A DNA stretch of 64,000 bases from Sclerurus mexicanus. Lineage: Eukaryota > Chordata > Aves > Passeriformes > Furnariidae. Under the pieces are notes generated by a model. That model searched no databases. It worked only from the letters and a program-made list of their open reading frames with translations, and had not been told where the DNA came from. Shown here piece after piece: positions 11,228-23,677 of the stretch. The stretch is from contig VWZF01002844.1 in assembly GCA_013396755.1 (NCBI GenBank), forward strand, positions 1,670,607 through 1,734,606, given 5' to 3'. The first letter of the stretch is position 1, and each line of letters begins with the position of its first letter. Made by a program: the position numbers and the translations under genes.

Positions 11228-13090
11228 TCTATTTTGTGTTTGTGTATTTGATGTGCTAGTGCAGCAGTCCACTGATGGGTCTCATTTGAATATAGTTCTG
11301 AGTCATGCTTATTTTTCTATACAGATCCTCTTCCAAAACAGAGAATGCATAGATTTGTTAGTCTGATCTGCACCCCATTTGGTAAGGCTATATTTAAAAT
11401 TAGGACACATCAAATTACAATCGTGGTATTTGCAGTAGTCTTGATATAATGGAATCATCATCTGCATAATACTTACAGGCTTTCGATGTATCTAATAAAG
11501 GAGTATGTTTCATTGAACTTATCTCTACACATTTCTAGACATTTGCTTGATGTTCTTATCTGTGATATTTGAGATAATAAGAATATACTGCATAAAACAA
11601 TGCACTATATGCCTCAAAGGATATTTAAATTTATATCTTAAAATAATTTTTTCTTGCTACTTATATTGAGGATCTTAATGGGCAAATAATTAGTATCAAA
11701 TTATTGCCATAAATGGTTTCTTATACACCCTGGTCTTATGAACTGCATACATGATTTACTCTGGCTGTGTGAAATTATTGCAACAGAACCTGTATGCAAA
11801 GTTATAGCAATAATTAAGTCAGTAGAAACATGTTTGCAACGCTCTGTCCTGTAGGTTTTTACTTTTCACTTTACAAATGGCACTACCAGCTCTGAGAAGG
11901 ATACAAACAATAGGCACAGCACTATTGTTAGGGATGGCTGTTACCTCTCTTGGCTGTTACTTATGAATTAAACATCTGCTCTCTCACATTGAAAACATTT
12001 TTAAAATATTTTGCATATAAAAAGGATTACTGTAAAAGATATTTCAGTGAAGAAATCTTCAGCGTTTTGTGAGTACAGCAGCCTTGCTGCTCAGTAAAAC
12101 TTTGCCAGAAGTATGTCACCCTTTGCATTGTTGTTTGATAGAATCTGATGGCCTAAGTTTAATTTAATGTATTTTGCTTACTGGTTTCTTTCATCTAGGT
12201 CTACATCCTCAGAGGCACCTAGGTATTAGAAAACATAGCAAAGTAAGTGGAATGCAGATTATTTGAATGTGAGTCTTCAGGTAGGTTCCCTCATGAAAGA
12301 GAGGCCAGTTCAAAATATCCTTTTTCTTTAACCACTGATGAGCTCATTTGAAAAAGTCTCCTATCATGATCTCGCACCAGAACAGTGGCCATTGAAATAA
12401 TGCTGCTCTTGAGAGGTAGATGAACGTAATTGCAACAAGCAGAATTTCAGCAGGGACCATGCTAAATATAAAGAACTCAGTGCTAGAGTATATCAAAATG
12501 ATTGTAACCTGGCTGTACTTGCAGTTAAACATAAAACTCTCATCTTCCTAGAATAGCACCCTGATGCTTGTAATCAAAATCAAATTGAAACACTGATGTC
12601 TGTTTCTTGGTGTGAGGGAAAGAGATTAAGGGGAATGAGAGATCACTGTCATCTTTCATATCACAGAAGGTACTTTGAAAAGGTCACAATGACACCAGGG
12701 AAAAACCTGAATGGAGAAAGAATGTACCATCTACCACTACTTCAGCACCGGCTGTAATGTAGAGTTGTGAGCCAGCACTGCAAGTAAGGTTGTAATAAGA
12801 ATGATGCCTAAACTCAATAGAATCTGTGGTGGCAAGCAGCAACTATGTAACTGTGGCTTATTGAACCCAGCTATGGCTGCACCCAGGTCTACATTTTAAA
12901 GACAAGAACTAGCTGTGGAAAGGACCTAGGTGCCCTAAGTTTTGCTGTGTAGTTTTTTGTGTTTCCATTGAGATGCATGCAGAGAGTTGAGCATGTTTAG
13001 AAGGCCAGAGTCGGGTGACAGCATGAAAACCTGAGCAATGCTCCATATTATATTATATCATTATATAAATGACCTGAATCATTCAGAAGA
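11228..13090. other. AT-rich non-coding sequence
   Basis: About 1.9 kb with no recognisable gene or repeat. Confidence 0.5.
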
Positions 13091-13096
13091 TTTCCT

Positions 13097-13222
13097 ATCT
13101 TAAAACAAAACAAAGCAAACAAAACAAACAAAAACAAAACACAACAAAAAGCCCCCAAACAAACGAACAAAAAAAAAAAAACAAACCAAACCCCAAGAAA
13201 ACTAAACAAAAAAACCCAAGAA
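13097..13222. repeat. A/C-rich low-complexity tract
   Basis: Nearly all A and C on the + strand, dominated by degenerate CAAA/CAAAA units, with a run of 12 or more A at about 13170-13182. It is probably a decayed microsatellite or an expanded poly(A) tail. No retroposed gene is recognisable immediately upstream. Confidence 0.8.
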
Positions 13223-13784
13223 ACCAGATATGGCTGTTACTGCATTGCTGTTAGTTATGCCTTTAGATGCCGTCATATAAAGTGACAACCTTCCCTGTCA
13301 TTCTCTCTATTGCATATAAACACTCCAAGGTACTGGTAACTTTGCTAATGTGGGTAATTTCACTTCAGTCTTATTTTTAATTATTATTTTCCTCCCAAAC
13401 TTTCCTTAAATCTATTTCTCCAGTGGCTAAAAATTTAATGATTACCCTCCCATTAGGGAGGAACAAGAAGATGGCTTCAGCATTATTTATTTATTATTCT
13501 TTTTCTTAGCTGGAAATTGAATTATCTGCTCCCTATTTAAGACCTCTCTAATGAAAATGTCAGTTGCCGTGAACTAAATGTTCTTTAATAGAAGCACTAC
13601 ATTCTTTTATAGTAGCAGTGCCCAACTAGCTAACAGAGCAAAATAGGAAGAGGGTAAAAATCAAATTTGGGTGTAGAATTGTGCACATATACACAGGAAA
13701 ATAGACAAGCACCTTACAAGAACAGATGCTTTAATCCTCAGTGCACCTTCAGCAATATGCTCAAATCTTTCTCACTGACGTTCC
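13223..13784. other. unique non-coding sequence
   Basis: AT-rich with no recognisable feature. A short open frame starting at 13667 runs into the CR1 that follows and is not a gene. Confidence 0.5.
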
Positions 13785-14626
13785 TGAAGGACAGGATGTC
13801 ATCCAGAGGGACTTGGAAGCTCAAGAAGTGGGCCCATGGGAACCTAATGTGGTTCTGCAAGGACAAGCACAAGGTGCCACATCTGGGTCAGGGCCACCCC
13901 GGTATCAATACAGGCTGGGGATGAGCAGATTAAAAACAGCCCTCATACGGACGACTTGGGGGTGCTGGTGGATGAGAGGGTGGACATGACCCAGCAATGT
14001 GCTCTCACAGCCCAGAAAACCAGTCGTATCCTGTGCACATCAAAAGCATCGTGGTGAGCAGGTTGAGAGAGATGATTCTGCCCCTCTCCTCCACTCTGGT
14101 GAGACCCTACCTGTAGTACTGTATCCAGCTCTGGGATCCCAGCACAGGAGGGACATCAACGTGTTGGAGCACATCCAGAGGAGGGTCACAAAGATGATGA
14201 GAGGGCTGGAGCCCCTCTCCTATGAAGACAAGCAGAGAGAGTTGGGACTATTTAGCCTGGAGAAGAGAAGACTCCAGGGAGACCTCATTGTGGCCTTTCA
14301 GTACTTAAAAGGGTTGATAAGAAAGATAGGAACAGGGGGTGTTGTGATAGGACGAGGGGTGATGATTTTAAATGAAAAGAGGGTAGATTCAGTCTAGATA
14401 TAAGGAGGAAATTTTTTGAGGGAGGGTGGTGAAACACTGGCACATGTTGCCCAGAGAGGGGGCAGATGACATATCCCTCAAAACATTCAAGGTCAGGTTG
14501 GATGGGGCTCTAATGAACATGATCTAGTGGTAAATGCCCCTCCTTAATGCAGAGGGGTTGGACTGGATGACCTCTAAGGGTGTCTTCCAATCCAAACCAT
14601 TCTATGATTCTATAGTTCTGTAAGAA
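13785..14626 (+). repeat. CR1 LINE copy, about 0.85 kb
   Basis: Sense-orientation CR1. It runs from 'ggatgtcatccagagggact' through 'ggtatcaatacaggctgggg', 'gggggtgctggtggatgaga', 'agcacatccagaggagggtc' and 'gcctggagaagagaagactc' to 'ggttggactggatgacctct' and the tail 'ccattctatgattctatag'. The 132-codon open frame at 13999-14397 mixes remnants of the reverse-transcriptase C-terminal end with untranslated sequence and should not be called a gene. This copy keeps a complete CR1 3' end, unlike the copy at 10.2-11.2 kb. Confidence 0.93.
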
Positions 14627-16081
14627 GGAAATGTTACAAGGAAAGTCATGTCGTTTGATAAGACACAAAATTTAATTTGTCTGTTCTAGATGTTAGATAA
14701 ATGCTATTCTTGGTAAAATCTTCTGACTTCTGCTAATGAATATAAGAAATAAAACCCTTAGAATACCCCATATAAAGCTTTCCTATTATCTAATTCTAAG
14801 GAAAATGACCCAGATCCCATATCAGATGATACATAGGAGTCTTCAAAGATCACTGGTGTTCCCCACAGTTCAGGCTAATCAACTTATTTATGGTGATTGC
14901 TAGATGCTACTATTCGGTGCTACAGTTTGGTGGGGGTCTTTCCAACGAAAAAAACCCCAAAGTAAAATTGTCAGTCCATTAAATTTATTAGCAAAATGGC
15001 TCCTGAACCCATGCTAAGCCATCATGCACTCTCCTCCATCTTGCCTCTCCTGAAGTCTGGGCTTAAGCAATTTTTTTTAGCCTCTTCTATGTCTCTGAGC
15101 TGCACACATGAAACAGAGATTTGCACCAAATTTTCTTTAATTTGGTATATCATCAGCTCCCTGTGCTCGCTCATCCTCGCTTCCTGTGCAGGAATGGCCA
15201 GAGTTCTCAAGTTCCCTTCCTCCCCACCTGAATTTTCTGCATCTTTATACCTAAGCACACTTCTAATCATTGAAGTGTTAGAAGTTTGAGACTAAGTGAC
15301 AGCTCAGAGGCTGCAGCAGATGCAGCAGAGAAGTTGTGCTCCAGCATTTAATACTTTTTATAGACCAAGAAGAGAAGATCTGGGATCTAGCAAGCCTCCA
15401 TATCCAGCAATGCACCCTATGGCACTATTCAGGCTCACAGCTTTCTGGGTTTAGAGGGGCAGGATTAAGGACAATTCTCAGTTTAATCTGGGGTGTTCTT
15501 TGACTCTCAACAGGTGAAGTCACAGCAAATTTAAAAATAGTGCCACTCTGGTTTTATCACAGTTTAAAGCTGATGGGAATCTCAAGCACTTTTATTCATC
15601 CATAAGTATCTGTAAGATAAGAAAATATCTCTGTTACAAAAGGTAGATTCATCTTTCTAGGAGGGAAACCAGAAAAGATGCTAGAGCATACCACATTGAA
15701 ACATAGAAGCTGTCAGCTTCACCAGTTCCTCTTTCAGTGCAGCATCAATTACAGTGGACTTGTAGAAATTTCACTTAATACTAAAGGGATCATATTAAAG
15801 AGGGAATAAAGGCTGACAAAGTACATGCTTTGTTCAATTTGCTACTCTTTTAAAGAATGAGGCTTTAAACTTTCTGCAAGTTGTTAGATTGCATGCATTG
15901 AATGAAAAGCAAGAAAATTTGTAAAGCATAATATGACGTTGATTTCTAAAGCAAAAATGAAATTTGGTCTGAAGTTCAGTGAACTATAGCTCATTTTCAT
16001 TATAGACATTTCTACAGAGAGATTCTGTCAAGATTTAAAACTGTGACTAAATGTACCCAGTGAAATGGCAAACCTCTGTAC
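14627..16081. other. non-coding sequence, possible diverged repeats
   Basis: No exon recognised. Overlapping open frames at 14996-15289 (+) and 15022-15270 (-) have mixed composition and no convincing splice sites at both ends. The minus-strand frame is rich in E, R and K, but I recognise no domain. Parts may be very old repeats. Confidence 0.4.
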
Positions 16082-16150
16082 AGTTATAAGCACATAAGAA
16101 TGGGAACACTGGATCAGACAAAGCATCTTATTCAGTGATTTGCCATAAAA
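16082..16150 (-). repeat. ancient CR1 fragment
   Basis: 'cacataagaatgggaacact' followed by 'ggatcagacaaagcatctta' matches the antisense 3' end of an old amniote CR1 family, the same motif type as at 19441. Only a short stretch is recognisable. Confidence 0.5.
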
Positions 16151-16188
16151 ACTTAGAGAAAGTGAGCAAGAAGAGGGCAAATACTTAC

Positions 16189-16342
16189 AGAACCACTGAA
16201 AGAGAGAGTAGTTCCCTTGCGCTGAGCAACAATGAAGGCCTGGGGAGTCTGTGAGAGGGTCCAGCCTCTCAGTCCCTCCCACTACAGTCTCCATCTGCTC
16301 AAAGTCTCCATCAGAATCCCCACTCTGGCTGAGGTTCACATT
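16189..16342 (-). other. candidate 154-bp exon (unidentified)
   Basis: On the minus strand a pyrimidine-rich tract and 'gaaatttcag' precede 16342, a good 3' splice site. The segment ends at 16189 with 'ggttct|gtaagtat', a near-perfect 5' splice site. The reading frame is open throughout (51 codons plus one base, phase 0 to 1). It begins N-V-N-L-S-Q-S-G-D-S-D-G-D-F-E-Q and is acidic. I recognise no family. An old CR1 scrap lies just downstream, so it could be an exonised or accidental segment. GABRA5, expected to run on this strand, has no coding exon of this sequence as far as I know; an untranslated or lncRNA exon is possible. Confidence 0.25.
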
Positions 16343-16350
16343 CTGAAATT

Positions 16351-19300
16351 TCAAGGGACTTAGGAAGGTAAAAGGGAAAAAAATATATATGTCTGGGTAA
16401 GTAGTTTAGGAGGAATGAGAAACTTTCTGGTGATAGAGGAACTAGTACCTCATTTGCTGAAGGGCCAAAATTGCATTCCCTGGCACTCAGCATTCAGTGC
16501 AAAGTCAACTCCTCCATAACACTCAGGTTTCAGCAATCTGCAGCTTACAGTTAAAAGTTAATTGATACTTAATCATATATAATAAATCTCTAAATAAGAC
16601 TTATGCATGCCAGAATGAAGAGTATTAGGATGTCTGAAATACTATAAAATGGATGTATAATTGATTTATTTTGTCTAAAGCACTGTTGAACGTAGAACTG
16701 CTTTCAATATAGGAAAATATAATTTATGTTTCCTTGAACTTACAACAAAGTACTGAGTATTAGGAGACTAACATTCTCTTCCCTATCTGCCAGAGAAACC
16801 TTATAACCAGGACTCACAGCCTGACATTGATAAATGATTTAATTCTGTAGTGTTTGCCCCATATTCCTCAAGTGGGATTTTTAAATGGAGATTAATAACT
16901 GCTCTCTTCTCTGAGGTTTCAGATGTCCCAGTTTTGCAATGTTTAATATATATGTACATACAGCATTTGGGAACTCTGAGAGAAAAATACCAAATATACT
17001 TAAAAATTATATTAGGGCCAGTTTGCATGCATGGTACAATTTATAAAGATGGTGATGAACAAAGCGAGGCAATCTGGAGATTCTAGTGGATGAATAAACA
17101 CTGAATGAATATAAATAAATAAAGGGGTATGAATATGATTTTTTTTAATTGTTGCTTACACGCAATAGAAAAGTATTTCAGACTTATTCAAAACTGTTTA
17201 TAAAATTCTTGACAAACTGAGGTGTTGAAATGTGTGCTTTGGATTTCATCAGTCTTTTTTCAGACTTTATTACTTCACAGTTTTAAAATAAAGATGGAGG
17301 GAATTTTGAAACACCACTTGAATAAAAATATATAAACCTTTCATCTTTAGAAAGCTTTTTTTTATTTTAATTTAGCTAAGTCAAGAGGAGATCTGAGAGC
17401 AGTCCAATGTCACTGGATGTTTATTTTGCATTTAAAAAAAATAAAAGTTTTAGCTGCTAAGGGTCAACCAAGCCCTCTTAGAAAAAAGCACTACTGCAAC
17501 AGATGTCCCAGGGTGTTCAGGACAGTTGAAGTGTACATATTCACATCTCAAACACCTGTACAATAAAAACAGTGTTAGTTCTTCTGATTCATTTTTAAAG
17601 CAAAGAACATTTCCATGTTTTCCAATTCATAGAACATTTCCAATCTTTCATAGACTGCCATGACTATTTAACTACATTTTACAGTTCTCTCACATTCACA
17701 CTTGATGTGAGGTAGGGAAAATGCAGAGATGCACAGGCTCTTTTACCAGCTTGTTTCTCTTTTAAATCAAAACTTCTGATGATTAAAGAAGAGTAGATAA
17801 AAAAAGTACAGCTCAAGGCTATGATATAATGCACTTAAAGGTCCCAAAGGCAATATTCTTAACATCTACAACCAACTCTGAAACATAACAAAGGAATGTA
17901 AATGTTAGGGCTGGGCTCTTAAATTCAAGTTTCCTGACACACAGCAGGTTGACAGCCTTTGAATTTATAAAGATTTCCTATTTAAACAACCAAAAGAGAT
18001 AAAGATCGCTTAGAACAATTATTTTGATCTGTACTTGCAAAGCAGTAGTAACCTATGAGAAAGTATTATCATTACATATCCAGGCAATTATTTAATCTGA
18101 TCATATGTGTTTTCATCATCTTAAAATTGTTCTTCCCTGCATAGTTTGGAGAATAATTTTGTCTGTAAAAATGTGTGTCCCAGGATTCATAACCCATTTT
18201 AAGTATTTGTGTATAACTACACACATTTATGTGATTTAGAATAGATCAAGAAATTATTCTTCCTCATGAATTCTTCCTCATTTTTCAAATAATTTGAATA
18301 TTTGAGTCTTTCATGAAAATGCCTTCTCTCTGTTGTTATCTCCTCCCCCCTCCCCGCCCAGTAGTATTTGAAAGAGAAAAACAATCAAGAAACCCAAAGA
18401 AAATATTTTTCATTTTCTCTGGATGTCTACAAAATCCAAGGAATGATCCACAGAAACACTAACTTCCTTGGAGACCAAGGGCACCTTAAATTTTTGAGTA
18501 AAAATACCTGAGAAGTATCTAATGGGCCTTGTCAAATAAATGTTCTCATTGGCACGACTATTGCACAACAGCACTGAGTTCAGCACAGAGCATGTTAGTA
18601 ACACCTACATTCAGTCAAAACTGTCAGAATGTTGGGCCAAGGTGATCTCTTAATTTTGTAGTATGGGTCATTGAATAACATACACCATGCCCACCAGGAT
18701 GCCAGAATGAGAACACAAGGCTCTCTTCTGCCTCTGTGTACTTTGCATGGAAAAGCTCAATTCCTCTATAGGAAGCTGCCCTTTTCAGTAACAAGGCTTT
18801 CAGGAGTGACATCAGCTATTCTTAATTAATTAATTTTTATTTTCCCCAAACTATTAACTTCCATTCTGAAAATTAAAAAAAAAAAAAAAGAAATACCACC
18901 AACAAACCCACAAAACTTTAAAGGATTTGAAGAGCTTGAGAGAGTAGGCTTTGTTTTGAATCATAATTTCTCCTGCCAGCAAAGCTGATTTGCACCCCAA
19001 TACACAGTAAATGTGCCCAATCTTTGTATTGAGACAAATCTCATATCTTTTATTATAGGGATACACTTATCAAACATATATTCTGGTCTGTGAAACGTAA
19101 AGAGGTTTATTACTACAGAATTTTATGAGGACTAGCTGCCTCTGAAATTTTTTCTTTCTGAGAAAACGCATGTGTTTCACAACAGCCCTATAATAGCTCA
19201 GGAGGGTTAGAAAGGACACTGGCAAACTTTTTATCACCCTGGGATGTATGCAAGTGCTTCAGGGGACCAAAGCACAGAAATCAAAAACATGCAACTGAAT

Positions 19301-19440
19301 GAATTTCTGAAGTAAGAGAAATAAAATCAGTGGTTTATTTGTGGAGAGTGTAGTAATGAAAAAAACAGACAGTTTAAGATGTGAAAATTATTTTACTTCT
19401 GGTTCACTGTAAACCAGAAACACGTGTTTCTGATTGCATT
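16351..19440. other. AT-rich non-coding sequence
   Basis: About 3.1 kb with no recognisable gene. Simple features include a C-rich patch at about 18345-18360 and an A15 run at about 18874-18889. Confidence 0.5.
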
Positions 19441-20250
19441 GAACATAAATATTCCCATACTGAATCAAGCCAAAGCTGCATCTAGTTTGCTGTCTTGCTC
19501 CTGACAACAGGCAATAGTATTACTTTGGGAGAGGCATGAGAAATGAGACAGATGCAAGACAATTCTTTCCCAGGTACAAACTTTCACTTTTGAGTAGTCT
19601 GAGGTTTATGGACTTCCTCAGCCAGAGGCTGCATTCACAACATTGATCTTAATAGCCACTGATGGAGCTCCTTCTCATGCATTTGTCTAATGGATTTTTG
19701 AGCCCATTTATAACTTTGACCTCCACAGCTTCCTCTGGCAATGAGCCTCACAATTTAATTATGCATTGTGTGAAAAAGGACTTCATATTGTTTGCTTTAA
19801 ACTGACTGCCTGATCATCTGAGTGCTCCTTTGTTTTTATAGTATGAGCAATAGTAAATAATACTTTAGACAGTCTATGACTTCATATACATCCATCATCT
19901 CTCTCCTTCCTCAACTGCTTTCCAGACTTAAATTGCTCAGCCTAAATTTCTTTCTTGCTACCAATGCCACTTCATACTTCTAATAATCCCTGTAGGTCTT
20001 TCCTAAACCTTTATTGAGCTCTCAGGCTCTTTGAGATGGAAGAGAACAGCATGAAACTTACAGGATATGGGTAGAACACAGATTTTTACAACACTATATT
20101 GATCCTGTTCTATTTTGTTCTATTAATTCCCTCATTGTTCTTAGCACTTCTTTACCTTTTTGACTTCTGCTGAGCATGGAGCTGGAACCTTCACTGAACT
20201 ATTTCCAATGACTCTGAGATCTTTACTGTAAGGATAATGGCAAATTTATG
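19441..20250 (-). repeat. ancient amniote CR1 LINE, antisense
   Basis: The + strand reads as the reverse complement of an old CR1 family. Landmarks in order are 'gaacataaatattcccatac', 'aatagccactgatggagctc', 'cttctcatgcatttgtctaa', 'gacctccacagcttcctctg', 'aatgagcctcacaatttaat', 'tgtgtgaaaaaggacttcat' and 'actatttccaatgactctga'. It spans the 3' end and C-terminal coding part of the element. Many substitutions and small deletions show great age compared with the CR1 copies at 10-14 kb. Confidence 0.8.
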
Positions 20251-21787
20251 CACTGCTGTTGTGTTTATTTTGACGGCCTACTATTTTCGTATTTGGAAAT
20301 AGAATACATTAAAAAGAAAAGAGAAAATAAATACTGTAGACTAAAATAAAGGCATAGAAACAACTGAATTCAAATTAGAATTAGACATCATCAAGAATAT
20401 CAGTGATTAAAATGTGAATAAACAGGAGTCTACAACTTAACATATTCTCACTTCATCCTTCTTACCTTGCTCTGAAATGCCAACAAACAGGTTTGTAGAC
20501 TTGCTAATTAATTGGCATGTTTCTGAGCAGTGCTACACCTCCCAGCTCTGGCTGATGTCAAAAGGAGTCAAGACCAGCTAGCCCTCATAGAATTGGACCT
20601 GAAGAGTATTGTTCTGGTAACTGTTTATACTATGTGACATTGTCACTTCCATGCTATTTGTGGAGCTTGATGCTGGGAAAAATGAATTTCTAGAGAGGTT
20701 ATGAAAGATCAAGGATGCTATAATGTCATCATAATTACATGTAACTTGAGCATCAGAATTACATAAAAGCATATTGAATGCTTACTTAACATAACATTTG
20801 AATAAATCATGATTAAAATCATGTTCACTGAAACATTTATTTCAGCTAGAGCTACATAGTTTAAGCTTCTCATACATAAACATTTTTGGCATTATTTATG
20901 AAAACTTGGCTTGCATCCACTTAATTTATATTTTAAAAAAATAAGAGATAGCTATGCGAATCTTATATTTATAGCAGAAATCTCCATCGTCTGTTGCTTG
21001 CTGAAGTTTCAGCAGATCTACAATGGTAATTCAATAACTGTGTCTACAATATCCTGGGAGTTTTAAACACAGTTTCCCATTTTTACATTTGACATTTCAG
21101 TCTGTACTTTCTTACTTTTCTTGATAGGCTTCTAGGTACTAAAAATAATTAGTTAGTGCCTATCACGCTATGTGGCAGTGTTGCCCTTGAATACCTAACC
21201 TGGTTAGCATGGGTTGAACCTCCCAGGAAAAGAGAATTTTATTGTCTCACTGGTGCAGATGTGCAGGTGCCTCACTGCTTCTGAAGCTCCTGGAGGGAAG
21301 GTTTGCAAGGTGGGTTGAACAAGCTTGAGGTAGAAGCCCAGAAACAGCTGTTCTAGGGAGGAAGATTTATACTGAGGTTTTGCACCTAGCTGTTAAAACC
21401 AAGAGTTACTACATCAAAGCCATAGGGAATGGGTTTAATTTGGCATCTATGGCATATGCTGGGTCACTCCACTACAGTATTTTCTTCATTTCAAAATTAA
21501 TAAGGTCAAAACATAATGTGTGCATTCCTCAAGCCTGTGGTGAGGGAGTTTAGCATTATGTTTGTTTTTCTTTCTGTTTGTAAATAGCTTATGTGAGGTG
21601 TACAGAATATTTTCCAGAGTAGAAAAAGAAATATTTTTTTCTCAGTAATGGCCTTCCATGTTCATATTCTTTTGAATCTGAAGACAAAATATCTCACTTT
21701 CTTATTGCTAGCATTGTCTTCCAAGCTATAAATATTAGCCTTTGTATCTATATGTTCATGCTAAAGCATTTTGTTAGAGTACTTTTT
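20251..21787. other. AT-rich non-coding sequence
   Basis: No recognisable gene or repeat. Simple AT-rich sequence predominates. Confidence 0.5.
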
Positions 21788-22410
21788 AAGAATTCTGTGA
21801 TTCATTAGCATTGAACCATAGAATGGTTTGGGTTGGAAGGGACCTTAAAGATAATCTTGTTCCAACCCTGCTACTGTGGGCAGGGACACCTTTCACTAGA
21901 TTCAGGTTGCTCACAGTTCCATCCAGCCTGGCCTTCAACACTTCCAGGGATAGGGCATCCACAGCTTCTCTGGAAAACCTGTTCCAGTGTCTCACCACCC
22001 TCACAGTAAAGTATTTTCTCCAAATATCTAATCTAAATCTACTCTTCTATTAGTTTGAACCCATTCCCCTTTGTCCTGTCACTACATGCTGTCATGAAAA
22101 GTCCCTCTTTCTGGTAGTCTCCCTTCAGGTACTGGAAGACTGCAATTAGATCACCCTGAAATGTTCTCTTTTCCAGGCTGAACAAACCCAGTTCTGTCTT
22201 TCCTCAAAGTAGAGGTGCTCCCTCCCTCTAATCATCTTGGTGATCCTTCTCTGGACTTGCTCCAGCAGGTTGATGTCCTTCATGTGTTGGGGACTCCAGA
22301 GCTGGATTCAACACTCCAGATGGGGTCTCACCAAGTGGAGCAGAGGGATAGAATCACCTCCCTGGACCTCCTGGCCATGCTGCTTTTGATGCAGCCCAGG
22401 GTAGAGCTGC
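21788..22410 (-). repeat. CR1 LINE copy, antisense
   Basis: A younger CR1 in reverse orientation: 'aaccatagaatggtttgggt', 'tggaagggaccttaaagata', 'ccatccagcctggccttcaa', 'ccctttgtcctgtcactaca', 'ttctctggacttgctccagc' and 'gctgcttttgatgcagccca'. The 3' end of the element is at the low-coordinate side. Open frames at 21786-22004 (-) and 21811-22053 (+) fall inside it and are not genes. Confidence 0.93.
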
Positions 22411-23677
22411 CTGTTTAACACTAGCAGAGATACTCTTCATGGAACTCCAACCTAAAGACATCTTGGTCCGATAAGTCTTTGGAGAGCAATATGCTCAATG
22501 TACTGAAACAGATCTAGCCTTCCTTCCCATTAAATTCATGGATGGGATATATCTTATGCGGTACTACCTACGCAAGAGTTAGATATCTTGCTAGCTATGA
22601 GTTATGTTCATAGATACTAAGTACTTCTGGAGGGTGATCCATTTACACTATTTTAGTCTATTTCAGCCTCTGGAGTTTCTTTCAGTCTTTGGACTTGCTT
22701 TTGCCCTCCTCAGTGATTATTAAAGTAGCCCATGGTAACTGACTCAGACTTACACATTTAATCTCTGATGATTATATCAGCAAGGAGGAATCCTAAACAG
22801 AGACATTCTGAGTGGTGGTGTCATCCAAAAATTGTGGAGTCCTTTAAAAAGCACACAGAGTTCTAATTTGCAGTTCAGGGAAGTCCTAACATTCCCGTAT
22901 GGGTTGTTCATATTACGCTTTTCTGTATTATATTGAGTAAGCCTTCAAAAGACCTGGGGAGAAAAAAAAAAAGGGGAAAGATAAGCTGCTATTTTTGTTA
23001 CTTTAATAATCCTAAATGTAAAACATTAGCTCTTTCTAGCAACAAAAACTCCACCAGCAGCAATACTGAAACCATATGCCCTCCATTTGATTTACCATCA
23101 ATGACTGCCTGGCTGCACACAGAGCCTCTCTGCTTAATAGTGGCTCTAGGCAAGTGCATGTATAATATTCAAAGGAGTTTTGTTCTTTTATTAAAGTTGT
23201 GATAAGGACGCAAAGCATTTTAATGGGAATAATCAATTATATAATGATATTCATATACAACGAAGTGCTTTTAATACAAGTACTTTTAATGTGGCGCTTT
23301 TGTAACGGGGGAATTACTTTTGTAATACTTTCAGAAGCATGTCTCCCATTGGTGCCAGTAAGACAGCTGCAGTAGGAGACTCCTGTAAAAGATGAACTCC
23401 ATTGACTCCTCATTCACAAGAAGGCATTTTTCAATGCAGAGACCAAATGATTTTACCACTCTGCTGAATAACAGAATTTCAGCATTAAGATGTGTCTACA
23501 TTTTTTTGTAAGATAAGAAAGGAGTGCATTATCAATCTGAATAAAAACTGATTGTGAAACTTTAACATTTAAAAGATTAAATTTGATTCTTTCCTGTTAC
23601 ATTGCCTAATGGTTTTCATCATCTCCCTTTGCTGTTATCATCTCTCTACCAATAGGGAAGCTAAGTTAATTCTATCC
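22411..23677. other. non-coding sequence
   Basis: No recognisable gene. A short A-rich run lies at about 22962-22976. Confidence 0.5.

Noticed and set aside
13999..14397. 132-codon open frame on +
   Set aside because: It lies wholly inside a CR1 copy and mixes reverse-transcriptase remnant with CR1 untranslated sequence.
15022..15289. Overlapping open frames on both strands with somewhat protein-like composition
   Set aside because: No convincing splice sites at both ends and no recognised motif. Mutual overlap on opposite strands argues for chance or an old repeat.
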